A stretch of DNA of 64,000 nucleotides from Myxococcota bacterium (GTDB lineage Bacteria; Myxococcota_A; Bradymonadia; UBA7976; UBA1532), in the NCBI GenBank assembly GCA_963169045.1, contig CAUJDF010000103.1:156406-220405 (forward strand), read 5' to 3'. Made by a program: the position numbers and the translations under genes. Positions 47,637 through 58,458 of this stretch are shown here, piece after piece. A model generated the notes under the pieces. It was not told the DNA's origin, did not search any database, and saw only the letters and a list, made by a program, of their open reading frames with translations. The number at the start of each line of letters is the position of its first letter. Position 1 is the first letter of the stretch.

Positions 47637-48838
47637 CGCGGCTTCCAGCCCGGCGGCGCAGCCGGGACCGCCGCGACGCCCGCGGTGCGGAGGCGCCGGA
47701 CCTCTTCGGCGACGCGCGTCGTGACGTGCTCGACGGCCTCGGCCTGCGTCGCCTTGCGCACCCGCAGCTCGCCGAGCCACAGCAGACGCAGGTCCTTGGC
47801 GGAGATGAGACGGATCTGCGTGGCGAGGTCATACGCCGCGACCGGCGTCTTCTCGCGGCGCGCCTCCGCGTCGCGGACCAGCGCGTCGGGCGAGGGCGCC
47901 GCGTCGCGCGCTGTGGCCGCCTCGGACGCCGCGCCCTCGAGGCGCGCGACGGTGGCCGCGCACTCGGCGACGCCACGATCGCCGTCGGTGGCCTCTTGTC
48001 CACCGAGCTCGCCGCCGTCGGCGGCGTAGCGCCGCCGCTCCTCCTGACAGCGCTCGCCGAACGCCGCCGCCGCCGCGCGCGCGTCGCGCTCGCGCCGCGT
48101 GAGCGCGTCGACGTAGGCCTGGTGCGCCTTGCGATAGGCGGCCAGCGCGGCCGGCTCGATCTGCCAGCGCTTCTCGCGCTCCACGGCGGACGGCCCCCCG
48201 TGGTCGACCCGGACGACGACGAGCAGCTCCGCGTCAGTGACGGGCTCCACGCGCGCCAGCTGGTCGAGGCTGCCCTGCCACGTCACCTGCCCGTCGCGGG
48301 CCGCGACCTTGCGCGCCGCGATCGCGCCGAGCTCGTCGGGACCCAGGAACTTCGTCACGCCGTCCTTCAGCAGCGCGCGCATGAGGCGGTCCTCGATGGC
48401 GCGGCCGACCGAGTCGCCGCCGCCGTCGAGCCGGGAGAGGCCGGCCCGGACGAGCCCTTCGACGAGCATCGTGGAGTCCGGCGGCAGCGCGGGTCCCGGG
48501 CTCGGCGCAGCCGACTTTTCGTCCCCCGTCCCGAGGAGGCTGCCGAGCAGCCCCATCGCACCGCTCACCATCGTGTCGGTGCCGCCCGAGCCGGCGCGCC
48601 GGATGGGCAGGATCGCGATCCGGCCCTCGGGCGCGACCCGCGCGCCCTGCGCGCCGGCGGCGTCTTCCTCCTGCGCGTCGAGGGATGCCTCGGAGAGCAC
48701 CGGCTTCGCTTCCGGAGGCGTGGGCGCCACCGTGGGCGCCGCCTCGAGCGCCGGCGTCTCGGGGACCGAGAAGCGGGGCGCGGCGCAGGCACCCGCGAAC
48801 AACGCGAGAATGACACACGCGGCCTTCGATACCTTCAT
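47633..48838 (-). CDS. Lipoprotein with coiled-coil-like C-terminal half
   Basis: 401 residues. Signal ends LFAGAC (Cys18), Pro/Ala linker to ~65, then strand-rich region with GRIAILPIRRAGSGG and RALLKDGVTKFLGPDEL, similar in pattern to the lipoprotein family that includes CsgG/LpoB-like (peptide-binding) domains. The C-terminal half is rich in Arg/Glu/Ala helices (AHQAYVDALTRRERDARAAAAAFG) of coiled-coil type. Its ATG overlaps the stop of the upstream gene (ATGA), so the pair is co-translated. Function unknown. Confidence 0.75.
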   Translation of the reverse strand: MKVSKAACVILALFAGACAAPRFSVPETPALEAAPTVAPTPPEAKPVLSEASLDAQEEDAAGAQGARVAPEGRIAILPIRRAGSGGTDTMVSGAMGLLGSLLGTGDEKSAAPSPGPALPPDSTMLVEGLVRAGLSRLDGGGDSVGRAIEDRLMRALLKDGVTKFLGPDELGAIAARKVAARDGQVTWQGSLDQLARVEPVTDAELLVVVRVDHGGPSAVEREKRWQIEPAALAAYRKAHQAYVDALTRRERDARAAAAAFGERCQEERRRYAADGGELGGQEATDGDRGVAECAATVARLEGAASEAATARDAAPSPDALVRDAEARREKTPVAAYDLATQIRLISAKDLRLLWLGELRVRKATQAEAVEHVTTRVAEEVRRLRTAGVAAVPAAPPGWKPR

Positions 48839-49815
48839 CGCTTGACCCCCAGCGCCTTCCCGGCCGCGACGGCGATCCGCGCATTCAGCTCGTCCGCCGA
48901 CGGCGCTTCGGCCTCGATCTCGTGGACTGCCATGACTTCCCCCGTGCGCGCGTCGCACACCGTCAAGCGAAAGCGGGCGCTCATCATCCGCAGCGTCTCC
49001 GGCTCCCGGTTCGCCGACGCGGCGTCGAGCGCCGGCGGCTGCACTCCCCGCATGGCACGCGCGGCCGCCTCGGCGCGCCCGAGGATCTCTTCGAACGCGC
49101 GCCGCTCGGCGGGTCCGTCGACCCCGTCGTTGGCCTCCTGGAAGAAGTTCCGCCGGGCGGTGTACTCGGCCCATGCCGCCTGGAACTCCTGCTTGTAGCG
49201 CTGCACCTCCCCGTCGAGCCGGGAGAGCCGGTCCGCGCGGTCGGCCTCGAAGCGCTCGACGGCGCCGCGCCACTCGGCGACGACCCGCGGCGGATAGGTG
49301 GGCGCGCCGCCCGCCGGGACCGTGCGCTCGCGCAGCTCGACGACCTCCGGCCAGACCACGACGCCGCCCACGGTGGAAGGCGCCACCCGCATCACGTCGT
49401 CGAAGAGACCGTAGAAGTCGGTCGACGTGCCGGGACCGGCGCGCCGGTAACCGGCGAGGACGCGGCCGGCGCCGTCGAGATCCCTCACGCGCAGGCCACC
49501 CTTCAGCAACACCTTGAGGAGGGCGGCGCGCAGGCCCGCTGGCTCGCGGCCGGCCGTGGGCGCGATCGCCAGGTGAGCGCCGGCGACGCCGCGCACCGCC
49601 TGTGACTCGACCTTGGGATCAGCCGGGACGTAGCGGTCGGCGGCTGGCGTCGGCTGCGGCGGCGCGGGCGCCTGCACCGCGCCGGGGACGACCGGCTCGG
49701 CGGGCAGGCGCAGCGTCGCCGTGTTGCATCCGCTTGAGAATGCCATCGTTGCCAGGCACACGACGGCTGCCAGGCGACGCCTGTCGCGCGTCGCCGCGCT
49801 GTCTCTCTCGGACAT
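48835..49815 (-). CDS. Lipoprotein, coupled to the next lipoprotein
   Basis: 326 residues. Signal: basic N-terminus, hydrophobic stretch and AFSSGC lipobox (~Cys30). The mature part has the pattern RVLAGYRRAGPGTSTDFYGLFDDVMRVAP and GGVVVWPEVVELRERT, and a helical charged middle region (EAEGEVQRYKQEFQAAWAEY-like) as in its partner. The related layout suggests a gene pair, perhaps two subunits of an envelope complex of the CsgG/LpoB style. The preceding start is ATG at 49815. Confidence 0.72.
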   Translation of the reverse strand: MSERDSAATRDRRRLAAVVCLATMAFSSGCNTATLRLPAEPVVPGAVQAPAPPQPTPAADRYVPADPKVESQAVRGVAGAHLAIAPTAGREPAGLRAALLKVLLKGGLRVRDLDGAGRVLAGYRRAGPGTSTDFYGLFDDVMRVAPSTVGGVVVWPEVVELRERTVPAGGAPTYPPRVVAEWRGAVERFEADRADRLSRLDGEVQRYKQEFQAAWAEYTARRNFFQEANDGVDGPAERRAFEEILGRAEAAARAMRGVQPPALDAASANREPETLRMMSARFRLTVCDARTGEVMAVHEIEAEAPSADELNARIAVAAGKALGVKR

Positions 49816-49938
49816 GAGGCATGACCTCCCGTGCGCGCACCCTAGCTGCCGTCGCGAACGGACGTCAACGAGGAAGATGGCTGTGCGGGCGACGGAGGAT
49901 GGGATGGAAGGAATGGGAGGAGCCGGCGAGGGTGGGTG

Positions 49939-52900
49939 TCAGGAGCAGCCGGTTGTGCCGCCGCAGGTGACGCACTTGAGACAGGCGCCGTTGCGGACGA
50001 GGGTCATGGCGCCGCACTCGGGGCAGGGATCGCCCTCGTAGCCCTGGGCGCGGGCGTTGGCGATGGAGCGCACGCTGCTGTTCGGGACGAGCGACACGCG
50101 GCCGACGCTCGCCACGGGGGCGCCGCCGTCGCGGGCCGCGGCGCGCGGCGCCTCGGGCTGCTTGTTGCGGTTGAAGCCGACGCTGTCGTGGCTCTCGCTC
50201 GCGGCCACGCCGATCGCCAGCGCCACCTCGGCCTTCTCGAGGACGACCTCCTCGACGTACTCCGGCTCCTGGTGCATCGCGTCGCCGCGCAGGTCGTCGG
50301 GCGAGACCTGCGCCAGCTCGTCGCGGCCGAGGTAGGTGATCGCCAGCTCGCGGAAGATGTAGTCGATGACCGACGTGGACATCTTGATCCGGTCGTTGCC
50401 GATGACCATGCCGTTCGGCTCGAACCGCGTGAACACGTAGGCGTCGACGAACTCCTCGAGCGGGACGCCGTACTGCAGGCCCAGCGACACCGCGATGGCG
50501 AAGGCGTTCGTCAGGCTGCGGAAGGCGGCGCCCTCCTTGTGCATGTCGATGAAGAGCTCGCCGAGGGTGCCGTCCTCGTACTCGCCGGTGCGCAGGTACA
50601 CCTTGTGGCCGCCGACGATCGCCTTCTGCGTGTAGCCGCGCCGCCGGTCCGGCAGGCGCCGCCGCCGCGCCAGGTAGCGCAGCACCACGCGCTCGGAGAG
50701 CTGCTGGGCGGCGACAGCGGGGCGGTCCACGTCGACCGGCAGCGTGAGCTGCTGCGCCTGCTCGACGCTCGGCTCGTCGTCGTCGAAGTCGAACAGCGTC
50801 GCCGAGAGCGGCTGCGAGAGCTTGCTGCCGTCGCGGTAGAGCGCGTTCGCCTTCAGGCCGAGCCGCCAGCTCTGCATGTAGGCGTTCTCGACCTCCTCGA
50901 CGGTCGCGTTCGCAGGCATGTTGATCGTCTTGCTGATCGCGCCGCTGATGAACGGCTGCACCGCCGCCATCATGCGGATGTGCGCCTCGGGCGCGATGAA
51001 GCGCTTGCCCTTCTTGCCGCACCGGTTGGCGCAGTCGAAGACCGGCAGGTGCTGCGGCCGCAGGTGCGGCGCGCCCTCGATCGTCATCGTCCCGCAGATG
51101 TAGTCGTTGGCCTCTTCGAACTGCTTCTTGGTGAAGCCGAGCGCCGTGTGGAGCTCGAAGTCGGGCGCGTTGAGCGACGACTCGGGCACGCCCAGCTTGT
51201 TGACGAGGTACTCGTCGCCGAGCGTCCAGCGGTTGAACACCATCGACAGGTCGAACGCCGTCGGCAGCGCCTGCTCGATGCGGTCGATGCCCGCCTGGTC
51301 GAAGCCGGCCTCGCGCAGGCTCTTCGGATGGATGTGCGGGCAGCCCTCGAGCGTGGCCGCGCCGCGCACGGAGCGCACGATCTCGTCGATCTGCTTGTCG
51401 CCGTAACCCAGCTTGCGCAGCGCCAGCGGCACGCTCTGGTTGATGATCTTGAAGTAGCCGCCGCCGGCCAGCTTCTTGAACTTCACCAGGGCGTAGTCCG
51501 GCTCGACGCCGGTCGTGTCGCAGTCCATCACCAGGCCGATGGTGCCCGTCGGAGCGATGACCGTGGACTGCGCGTTGCGATAGCCGTGCCTCTCGCCGAG
51601 CTCGACGGCGCGGTCCCAATCGGCGCGCGCCGCTTTCACGAGGTACTCCGGGCACTTCTCGGGGTCGATCGCCACCGGGGTCAGGTTGAGGCCCTCGTAG
51701 TCCGCCGGCGGCACGTTGTAGGCCGCGCGCCGGTGGTTCCGCATGACCCGCAGCATCGGATCGGCGTTGCGCGCGTAGCCCGGGAACGGCCCGAGCTCCG
51801 CGGCCATCTCGGCGCTCGTCGCGTACGAGGTGCCCGTCATGATCGCGGTGATGGCGCCGGCGAGGTGCGTCGCCTCGGGCGAGTCGTACGGGATGCCGAG
51901 CACCATCAGCACCGTGCCGAGGTTGGCGTAGCCGAGCCCCAGCGTGCGGAACATCCACGACTTCTCGGCGATCTCGCGGCTCGGGAACTGCGCCATGAGC
52001 ACCGAGATCTCGAGCGTCACCGTCCACAGCCGGCACAGGTGCCGGAAGCCCTCGACGTCGAACCGCGTGAAGTCGTCGGCGAGGAACTTCATCAGGTTCG
52101 CCGACGCCAGGTTGCAGGCCGTGTCGTCGAGGAACATGTACTCGGAGCAGTTGTGGACGACGAGACCGCCGGCCACGAAGTGGTGCGTGTCCGGCTCGGT
52201 GAGGTCGTAGACCGGCTCGATACCGACGAGCTCCAGGCTGACGACACGGTCGTCGAAGCGGTCGGCAGACGACGCGACGGTGCGGTTGAGCTCGGCGAGG
52301 CGCTCGACCTTGGCGCTGCCGGCGACGAAGCCGATCGCCTGCTCGAACACGACACGCGAGCTGCGGCTGATGCGCAGGCTGTGGATCTGCTCGACCGGGT
52401 ACTCCTTCGCGCCGCCCTTGCCGTCGGGCAGAAGCGCCGTCGTGCGGCCGGCGACGCGGCGGTCGCGGTACAGCTTCGCCTTCACGCCGAACGCGAGCAG
52501 CAGCATCTGCACCTGCTGCAACAGCTCGAGGGAGGTGCTGTCGAGCGCGACGTATTGGCTCTTCTCGCCGTAGTCCGCCACGGTGCCGTCGGCGGTGAAG
52601 AGACCGCGCAGCAGGCCGGCGAGCGACTCGCGATCGAGATCGAACGCCGCGTCCTGCAAGCGCTTTCCGGTGCTGCCGGCGTCGAGCACGGCCCACTTCT
52701 TCAGCTCGTCGACGACGCAGCGCGCGCTGGTGCCGATGCGCAACGTGCCTTGCGGATGGGTGACCTCGATATCGCGTGCGGCGCGCGCGTCCGCGGCGTT
52801 CTCGCGGCGGAACCGCGTCAGCGTCGCGTGCACGCGCTCGGCGACGGCCGTCTCCTCGGGCGCGAGCGTGACCATCGCGGTCTCCTGCTCGCCCATGAGG

Positions 52901-54663
52901 CAGCCGTCGCCGAGCATCAGGCCGACGACCTCGGCGAAGTCGGCGTCGATCGTCGCCGTTCCGAAGCCCGGCCGACCGAGCAGCACCACGTCATCGCGCG
53001 TCAGCTCGCAGGCGGGCACGTCGCCGCGGTTGGCCGTCAGCACGCGGTGATCGGCGGTGAGCTTCAGCTCGAAGCCGGCGCGCGTCCGCAGGCGGTACAC
53101 CGGCTTCGTGCCCGTCGGGAACGCCGGTCGGATGTCGTGGACCTGGCCGTCCGCGCCGACGACGCGCGCCGGCGCCTCGAGCAGCGCGTCGATGCGGCGC
53201 CAGCCCGCGTCGGTCGCCACCAGCGTGTCGCCGGTGACGCAGGGGTTGCTGGCGTTGATGCGCCCGTCGGCGGGGCAGGTGTGCCAGGCGTTGATCGTGG
53301 TGTCGAACTGCACGCCGGGGTCGGCGCAGGCCCACGCAGCGTTCCCGATCTGCTGGAACAGCTCGCGCGCCTGCAGGACCTTGGCGACCTTGCGGTCGGT
53401 GCGGCGGTACAGCGGCCACTCGGCGTCGTCGAGCACCGCCTTCATGAAGGCGTCGGTGAGGCGGACGGAGTTGTTGCTGTTCTGGCCGCTGACCGTCTGG
53501 TAGGCCTCGCCCTGCCAGTCGAGGTCGAACTCGGGGAACTCAATCTCGGTGAAGCCCTGCTTCGCGAAGTCGAGCACGCGCTTGAGGTAGGCGACCGGCA
53601 CCTCGGCCTTGCGCGCGTCGGCGAGCGCGTGCCGCAGCTGCCGGTTGACCGCCGGGTCGAAGCGATCCTTCTCGCCGCAGTCGACCTGGGCCGCCTTCAT
53701 GATGGCCTTCAGGTGCTTGCGGATGTTGCGCGAGCCGGCCGCCAGCGCCGCGACCTTCTCCTCTTCGCGCGCCTTCCAGTTGACGTAGGCCTCGATGTCG
53801 GGGTGGTCGGCGTCGAGCGTGACCATCTTGGCCGCGCGCCGCGTCGTCCCGCCGCTCTTGATCGCGCCCGCCGCCCGGTCGCCGATGCGCAGGAAGCTCA
53901 TCAGCCCGCTGGACTTGCCGCCGCCGCCGAGCGGCTCGTTCTCGCCGCGCAGCGCGCTGAAGTTGGTGCCCGTGCCGCTGCCGTACTTGAAGAGGCGCGC
54001 CTCGCGGACCCACAGGTCCATGATGCCGCCCTCGTTCACCAGATCGTCGCCGACCGACTGGATGAAGCACGCGTGCGGCTGCGGCCGCTCGTAGGCGCTC
54101 GTGCTCTGCCGCGCCTCGCCCGTGGCGTGGTCGGCGTACCAGTGGCCCTGGGCGGGGCCGGTGATGCCGTAGGCCCAGTGCAGGCCGGTGTTGAACCACT
54201 GCGGGCTGTTCGGGGCGCACATCTGCGCCGCGAGCATGAAGCGCATCTCGTCGTAGAAGGCGCGGGCCGACTCCTCGTCGTGGAAGTAGGCGTGCTTCCA
54301 GCCCCAGTACGTCCAGCAGCCGGCCATGCGATCGAAGACCTGGCGGGCGTCGTGCTCGCCGCCGACGCGCTGGTCGGCGGGCAGATCGGCGAGCGCGCCG
54401 CGGTCGGGCTCGCGCCGCCACAGCCACTCGGGCACGCCCTCCTCGGGGACGGCGCGCAGCCGCGCGGGCACGCCAGCCCGCCGGAAGTACTTCTGCGCGA
54501 GGATGTCGGTGGCGACCTGGCTGAAGCCCTCGGGCACCATCACGTTCGTGTTCTGAAAGACGACCTTGCCGTCCGGGTTGCGGATCTCGCTCTTGCGATG
54601 GACGAACGCGAACGTCTCGTACGGCGAGGCCATGCCCTGGGTGAAGCGGCGCTGGATACGCAT
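49939..54663 (-). CDS. nrdJ: Vitamin B12-dependent ribonucleotide reductase (class II) with intein
   Basis: 1574-residue precursor; the extein protein is 1210 residues. Start ATG 54663 has AGGGAGA upstream. N-terminal class II motifs: [22 protein letters not shown] (Cys199, partner cysteine), then NASNP before and [16 protein letters not shown] after the intein (thiyl Cys, catalytic Asn/Glu and the second redox Cys). [39 protein letters not shown] and [12 protein letters not shown] follow. The C-terminus has the zinc-like tail [21 protein letters not shown] plus CS at the end, which probably re-reduces the active site. Makes dNTPs using adenosylcobalamin, so works with or without oxygen. Likely NrdR-controlled. 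No other nrd gene in the window. Confidence 0.95.
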   Translation of the reverse strand: MRIQRRFTQGMASPYETFAFVHRKSEIRNPDGKVVFQNTNVMVPEGFSQVATDILAQKYFRRAGVPARLRAVPEEGVPEWLWRREPDRGALADLPADQRVGGEHDARQVFDRMAGCWTYWGWKHAYFHDEESARAFYDEMRFMLAAQMCAPNSPQWFNTGLHWAYGITGPAQGHWYADHATGEARQSTSAYERPQPHACFIQSVGDDLVNEGGIMDLWVREARLFKYGSGTGTNFSALRGENEPLGGGGKSSGLMSFLRIGDRAAGAIKSGGTTRRAAKMVTLDADHPDIEAYVNWKAREEEKVAALAAGSRNIRKHLKAIMKAAQVDCGEKDRFDPAVNRQLRHALADARKAEVPVAYLKRVLDFAKQGFTEIEFPEFDLDWQGEAYQTVSGQNSNNSVRLTDAFMKAVLDDAEWPLYRRTDRKVAKVLQARELFQQIGNAAWACADPGVQFDTTINAWHTCPADGRINASNPCVTGDTLVATDAGWRRIDALLEAPARVVGADGQVHDIRPAFPTGTKPVYRLRTRAGFELKLTADHRVLTANRGDVPACELTRDDVVLLGRPGFGTATIDADFAEVVGLMLGDGCLMGEQETAMVTLAPEETAVAERVHATLTRFRRENAADARAARDIEVTHPQGTLRIGTSARCVVDELKKWAVLDAGSTGKRLQDAAFDLDRESLAGLLRGLFTADGTVADYGEKSQYVALDSTSLELLQQVQMLLLAFGVKAKLYRDRRVAGRTTALLPDGKGGAKEYPVEQIHSLRISRSSRVVFEQAIGFVAGSAKVERLAELNRTVASSADRFDDRVVSLELVGIEPVYDLTEPDTHHFVAGGLVVHNCSEYMFLDDTACNLASANLMKFLADDFTRFDVEGFRHLCRLWTVTLEISVLMAQFPSREIAEKSWMFRTLGLGYANLGTVLMVLGIPYDSPEATHLAGAITAIMTGTSYATSAEMAAELGPFPGYARNADPMLRVMRNHRRAAYNVPPADYEGLNLTPVAIDPEKCPEYLVKAARADWDRAVELGERHGYRNAQSTVIAPTGTIGLVMDCDTTGVEPDYALVKFKKLAGGGYFKIINQSVPLALRKLGYGDKQIDEIVRSVRGAATLEGCPHIHPKSLREAGFDQAGIDRIEQALPTAFDLSMVFNRWTLGDEYLVNKLGVPESSLNAPDFELHTALGFTKKQFEEANDYICGTMTIEGAPHLRPQHLPVFDCANRCGKKGKRFIAPEAHIRMMAAVQPFISGAISKTINMPANATVEEVENAYMQSWRLGLKANALYRDGSKLSQPLSATLFDFDDDEPSVEQAQQLTLPVDVDRPAVAAQQLSERVVLRYLARRRRLPDRRRGYTQKAIVGGHKVYLRTGEYEDGTLGELFIDMHKEGAAFRSLTNAFAIAVSLGLQYGVPLEEFVDAYVFTRFEPNGMVIGNDRIKMSTSVIDYIFRELAITYLGRDELAQVSPDDLRGDAMHQEPEYVEEVVLEKAEVALAIGVAASESHDSVGFNRNKQPEAPRAAARDGGAPVASVGRVSLVPNSSVRSIANARAQGYEGDPCPECGAMTLVRNGACLKCVTCGGTTGCS
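52150..53241 (-). mobile_element. Intein inside nrdJ, with LAGLIDADG-type endonuclease
   Basis: 364 residues, precursor positions 475-838. Starts CVTGDTLV (block A), with LTADHRVLT (block B), [13 protein letters not shown] and [12 protein letters not shown] (two DOD helices of a LAGLIDADG homing endonuclease), and ends [12 protein letters not shown] followed by extein Cys (blocks F/G). Terminal His-Asn and the Cys+1 nucleophile are all present, so splicing looks functional. The two DOD motifs are intact. The intein sits just before the catalytic Cys of the reductase, a known RIR1 insertion region. Confidence 0.93.
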
Positions 54664-54896
54664 CGACGATCTCCCTGCTCGGTCGCCTCGAGGGCACCCG
54701 CGACGCTCGCGTTGCGCGCGGCGTTCGCGTATTCGGGACCGGATGGACGCACCGATGCAACCGGACGCGCTTCGCCCGTCGGCACCTGATGGCCACGACA
54801 CCGAAATGTGGGTTTCCTCGGGGGGCGAGAGCCCTCGTAATCGAATCGTGAGACGGCTGTTCTCGTCGCTCGGTCGCCTCCGCGCAAGCAAAAACT

Positions 54897-54945
54897 CACC
54901 ACAACATGTTGTGGTGGTCGAGTCGCACTGGCGGAACATGTTGGA
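54897..54945. promoter_or_regulatory. Paired NrdR boxes upstream of nrdJ
   Basis: Box 1 (54897-54916) is a perfect 20-bp palindrome, CACCACAACATGTTGTGGTG, that contains the NrdR consensus core CWANATNTWG (CAACATGTTG). Box 2 (about 54934-54943) has GAACATGTTG, one mismatch. Their centres are 32 bases apart, three helical turns, as expected for NrdR tetramer binding. The site is ~235 bases upstream of the nrdJ start and is shared with the divergent gene at 55013. In the 349-base gap 54664-55012 I see no cobalamin riboswitch and no other gene. Confidence 0.85.
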
Positions 54946-55012
54946 AAATCAAGAGTTGCGCGTCCCTGTCCCCAGAGCGGGCGCGCGGGACGCCCACGGG
55001 TCCGCAAGAGAC

Positions 55013-56266
55013 GTGCCGCGACGGGCCGCGGCCCTCGCGCTCGTCCTGTCTCTGGCAGGCTGCGGAGGCACACCATGTGAGCGTCTCGCGGACGAGCGGA
55101 AGGCGCTCGTTGCGCAACCGATGCCCGGGCGGGCGACGGGGCCGCACCTGTCGCTCGCCCTCCCCTACGCGTTCGTCAACGAGCGCCTGAGCGCCCGGAT
55201 CGGGGCGGTCCCCGCCGTCCCGCTCGCGGCGCCCCTCCCCGGCCTGCCGAAGCTGTCGCTCGTCACGCGCGGCGTCACGCTGCAGCCGGCCCGCGGCGAC
55301 CGCGCCGGCTTCCGCATCGCCCTGGCCGTCCGCGACGGTGGCGACGCGCTCGTCGATCTCGACCTCGACGTCGAGGTGAAGCCGGTCGTCGACGCGAAGA
55401 AGCGCACCGTCGCCCTCGCGATCCGCCCCGACGACCTGCGCGGCATCGAGCCGACGCTCGGCGACAAGGCGAAGCGGCAGCTCGGCGGCGCCCTCTACGA
55501 CCTGCTGCCGGGCGCCGTGAAGGCGTTCGGCGGCCGCGGCGCGGCCAACGAGGCGGCCGGCGACCTGCTGAAGACGGTCGTCAAGCAGGGCTGGCCGCTC
55601 ATGCGCGACCACCTGCTCGTCCATCTGGACGAGGTGGGGCGCTTCGAGCTCGCGCTCGGCGACCTGCCGCTCGAGCGCGTCGCCCTGCGCGACGACCGGG
55701 GCGCGCTGCGCTTCGACGTCTGGACGTCGCTCCCCGGCGCGGGCGCCCTCGCGACGACGAAGGGCGCCGGCGGCAAGCCGCAGCTCCGCGTCTCCGGCGC
55801 CACCGTCGCCGCGCTCGGCAACTGGGCGATGGACTCGGGCCGCGTCGACCCTCGCTACGACGACAAGGGCAAGCCGAAGAAGGACGGCGCCTACCTGCCC
55901 GCCGTCCGCTGGCGTCCGGGCGAGGCGCGGCCGCTCGGCCTGCACGTCTTCGCGACGAAGGGCGAGTGCCTGCACGCGGAGCTGAGCGCCGCCCCGAAGC
56001 TCTCCGTCGTCGCCGAGAAGGGCAAGCCGCAGCTGCGGGTGGGCGTCGAGGAGGGCACCCTCGAGAAGGTGGAAGGGCCGCTGCTGATCGAGATCGGCGC
56101 GTGGCTGTACTCGTTCTGGATGGAGTCGGTCGCGGTCACAACGGACGTGGTCGCCGACACGAAGCTCTCGCTGCCCGGGGGGGACTGGAAGATGGGCGTG
56201 GCCGCCGCGCGCATCGACGGGGACGCCGTCGTGCTCGATCTCGACGTGGATGCGGTGAAGCGATGA
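55013..56266 (+). CDS. Lipoprotein of unknown function
   Basis: 417 residues starting with GTG (55013-55015) after AAGAG. Signal ends SLAGC (~Cys17), followed by a short Cys-containing linker. The rest is strand-rich with long regular stretches (LSLALPYAFVNERLSARIGAV, LVDLDLDVEVKPVVDAKKRTVAL, RVGVEEGTLEKVEGPLLIEI), which could make a BPI-like or SMP-like lipid-binding fold. No catalytic motif. Its stop overlaps the ATG of the membrane gene (ATGA), so the two are co-translated. Divergent from nrdJ and may share NrdR control by accident of position. Confidence 0.7.
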   Translation: MPRRAAALALVLSLAGCGGTPCERLADERKALVAQPMPGRATGPHLSLALPYAFVNERLSARIGAVPAVPLAAPLPGLPKLSLVTRGVTLQPARGDRAGFRIALAVRDGGDALVDLDLDVEVKPVVDAKKRTVALAIRPDDLRGIEPTLGDKAKRQLGGALYDLLPGAVKAFGGRGAANEAAGDLLKTVVKQGWPLMRDHLLVHLDEVGRFELALGDLPLERVALRDDRGALRFDVWTSLPGAGALATTKGAGGKPQLRVSGATVAALGNWAMDSGRVDPRYDDKGKPKKDGAYLPAVRWRPGEARPLGLHVFATKGECLHAELSAAPKLSVVAEKGKPQLRVGVEEGTLEKVEGPLLIEIGAWLYSFWMESVAVTTDVVADTKLSLPGGDWKMGVAAARIDGDAVVLDLDVDAVKR

Positions 56267-58458
56267 CCGACTTCACGCGCCGCACCCTGCGCACGTGGGC
56301 CGTCCTCGACGGCCTGCACGCCCTCCTCATCGGGCTCTGCGCGGCCTTCATCGTCCCGTGGAAGACGCCGTGGGCCAACGCGCTGCTCCTCGCCTACGCC
56401 GCGCTGTACGCCACGGCGGGCGCCGGCCTGTGGCGCCTCGCGCGCTGGGGCTGGCGGCTCGGCGTCGCCGCGGGCCTCGCCGGCCTGGCGACGGGCGTGA
56501 TCGTCGTGGGCGGGCTCGTCGCGTCGTGGGCCTATCTGCGCGGCATCTATGGTGATTTCGGACACGGCGCGTCCATCGCGGCGCTGCTGATCGCCGTCGC
56601 CGCCTTCTCGGTGCTCGGGCTCTTCCCGGCGCTGCAGCTGCGGGCGCTCCTGCGGCGCGAGGTGCGCGGCGACGTGGGCGCCGGGAAGGCCGCGAGCCGA
56701 GCCGTCGTCGCCGCGGTCGCGCTGCCGGCGCTGCTCGCCGTCGCGGCGGCGTGGTACGCGCACCTGCCGACGCTCGACCCCGTGCCGGACGCGGGGCGCG
56801 CGCAGGCCATCCAGGCGCTGCGGGCGGCGCTCGTCGACAAGCCGCGCCCGGCGACGCCCGACCTGGTCGGGGTGCCCGTGGGCGCGGGGCCGCTCTACGT
56901 CACGCTCTGGGACCGCGGCGAGGTCTTCGTCCGGGTCACCGGGGAGGGCGACGACCTCGCCGCCGCCGTCGCCGACGCGGCCGACGCGCTGCAGGCCCAC
57001 GCGCGCGGCCTCGGCCGCAAGCTCGGGGGCGGCCGCCTGCGCGTGGACCGCCTCGTCGGGACGGGCCGCGTCCTCGCGCCGCTGCTCGCCCTCTCGGTCG
57101 ATCCCGGCCTCGACGGCCTGCGCCGCGCCGCCGACGGCGCCGAGCGCGTGCTCCTGCCCGACGACCTCGTGCGCCGCGACCGCTTCGGCCACGCGCCGCT
57201 CGTCCCCGGCATCCGCGAGCTGCGGCTCGGCCTCGACGCCGCCTGGGCCCACGAGCGGCTCGGCGGCGCCGACGGGATCGAGCGCCTGCGCACCGAGGGC
57301 TGGGTCGAGCACGGCGCCACCGCGCTGCCGGTGTCTCGCGGCAACACCCCCGGCCCGGCGCCGACCGCCGACGCCCTGCGCGCGTCGGCCATCCGCGGCG
57401 GCGACTTCATCCTGCGCCAGATCCAGAAGGACGGCCGATTCCACTACCAGTACTTCGCGCTGGACGACCGGCCCGGCCGCGGCGGCGAGTACAGCATCCC
57501 GCGCCACGCCGGCACCGTGTACAGCCTCGCGCTGCTCTATCGCCTGACCGGAGAGCAGCGCTTCAAGGACGGCGCCGAGAAGGCCGCCGCGTGGCTCGTC
57601 GAGCGCATCCCCGAGAGCTGCGGCGCGCCCGGGCGCTCCTGCGTCGAAGAGAACGGCCGCGCGTGGCTCGGCAGCGCCGCGCTCACGCTCGTCGGCATGT
57701 TCGAGTACCAGCGCAGCACCGGCGACGCCCGCTACGCCGAGCCCGCGCGCCGCCTCACCGAGTTCGTGCTGTCCATGCAGCGGCCCGACGGGGAGTTCCA
57801 CCACCTGCTCGACCTGAAGACCGGCCGGGTGAACGAGCAGGAGCGCTCGATGTTCTACTCCGAGGAGGCCGCGCTCGCCCTGGTCATGGCCCACCAGGCC
57901 CTCGGCGACGACCGCTACCTGCAGGCGGCGCGGCGCGCGCTCGACTACCTCACCGGGCCCAAGTACGACTTCTTCCTCGGCCGGTTCATCTACGGCGCCG
58001 ACCACTGGACGTGCATCGCCGCCGAGGAGGCCTGGCCGCGCCTGAAGGAGCGCCAGTACCTCGACTTCTGCTTGGATTACGCGCGCTTCCTTCGGCGGAT
58101 GCAGTACGACCGCGACTGGGAGGACGCCGACTGGGCCGGGCACTACGGCTTCAGCGGCCTGATGGTCCCGCAGGCGCCGGCGGCGGCGGGCTTCAGCGAG
58201 GCGACGATCTCGACGTGGCTGCTGGCGAAGAACCACGGCGTCGAGGCCGAGGACGTGCGCGACCAGACGCTGCTGGCGCTCGAGGCGCTGCTGCGCGACC
58301 AGATGCGCGACGACAACGCGTGGCTGGCGAAGAACCGGGCGAAGGCGCTCGGCGGCTTCCGGCGCTCGACCGTGCAGCAGGAGGTGCGGATCGACTTCAC
58401 GCAGCACGCCGCGAGCGCGATCATCCGCGGGATCGCGCTGCTCGACCCGCCTACCTGA
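56263..58458 (+). CDS. Membrane protein with C-terminal six-hairpin glycosidase-like domain
   Basis: 731 residues. Four hydrophobic helices in the first ~165 residues ([41 protein letters not shown] and others), then ~200 residues of mixed sequence and a ~340-residue helical domain with the repeats [52 protein letters not shown] and [27 protein letters not shown]. These are typical of (alpha/alpha)6 barrels in glycosidases or thioredoxin-domain epimerase-like proteins. Catalytic residues cannot be named with confidence. Coupled with the upstream lipoprotein. The stop overlaps the 3' end of asd (convergent, 8 bases). Confidence 0.72.
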   Translation: MTDFTRRTLRTWAVLDGLHALLIGLCAAFIVPWKTPWANALLLAYAALYATAGAGLWRLARWGWRLGVAAGLAGLATGVIVVGGLVASWAYLRGIYGDFGHGASIAALLIAVAAFSVLGLFPALQLRALLRREVRGDVGAGKAASRAVVAAVALPALLAVAAAWYAHLPTLDPVPDAGRAQAIQALRAALVDKPRPATPDLVGVPVGAGPLYVTLWDRGEVFVRVTGEGDDLAAAVADAADALQAHARGLGRKLGGGRLRVDRLVGTGRVLAPLLALSVDPGLDGLRRAADGAERVLLPDDLVRRDRFGHAPLVPGIRELRLGLDAAWAHERLGGADGIERLRTEGWVEHGATALPVSRGNTPGPAPTADALRASAIRGGDFILRQIQKDGRFHYQYFALDDRPGRGGEYSIPRHAGTVYSLALLYRLTGEQRFKDGAEKAAAWLVERIPESCGAPGRSCVEENGRAWLGSAALTLVGMFEYQRSTGDARYAEPARRLTEFVLSMQRPDGEFHHLLDLKTGRVNEQERSMFYSEEAALALVMAHQALGDDRYLQAARRALDYLTGPKYDFFLGRFIYGADHWTCIAAEEAWPRLKERQYLDFCLDYARFLRRMQYDRDWEDADWAGHYGFSGLMVPQAPAAAGFSEATISTWLLAKNHGVEAEDVRDQTLLALEALLRDQMRDDNAWLAKNRAKALGGFRRSTVQQEVRIDFTQHAASAIIRGIALLDPPT

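Noticed and set aside
54664..54896. Cobalamin riboswitch in the nrdJ leader
   Set aside because: The conserved B12-box and the GGGAA...GCCACTG elements were not found on the minus strand. The region is GC-rich without the expected core.
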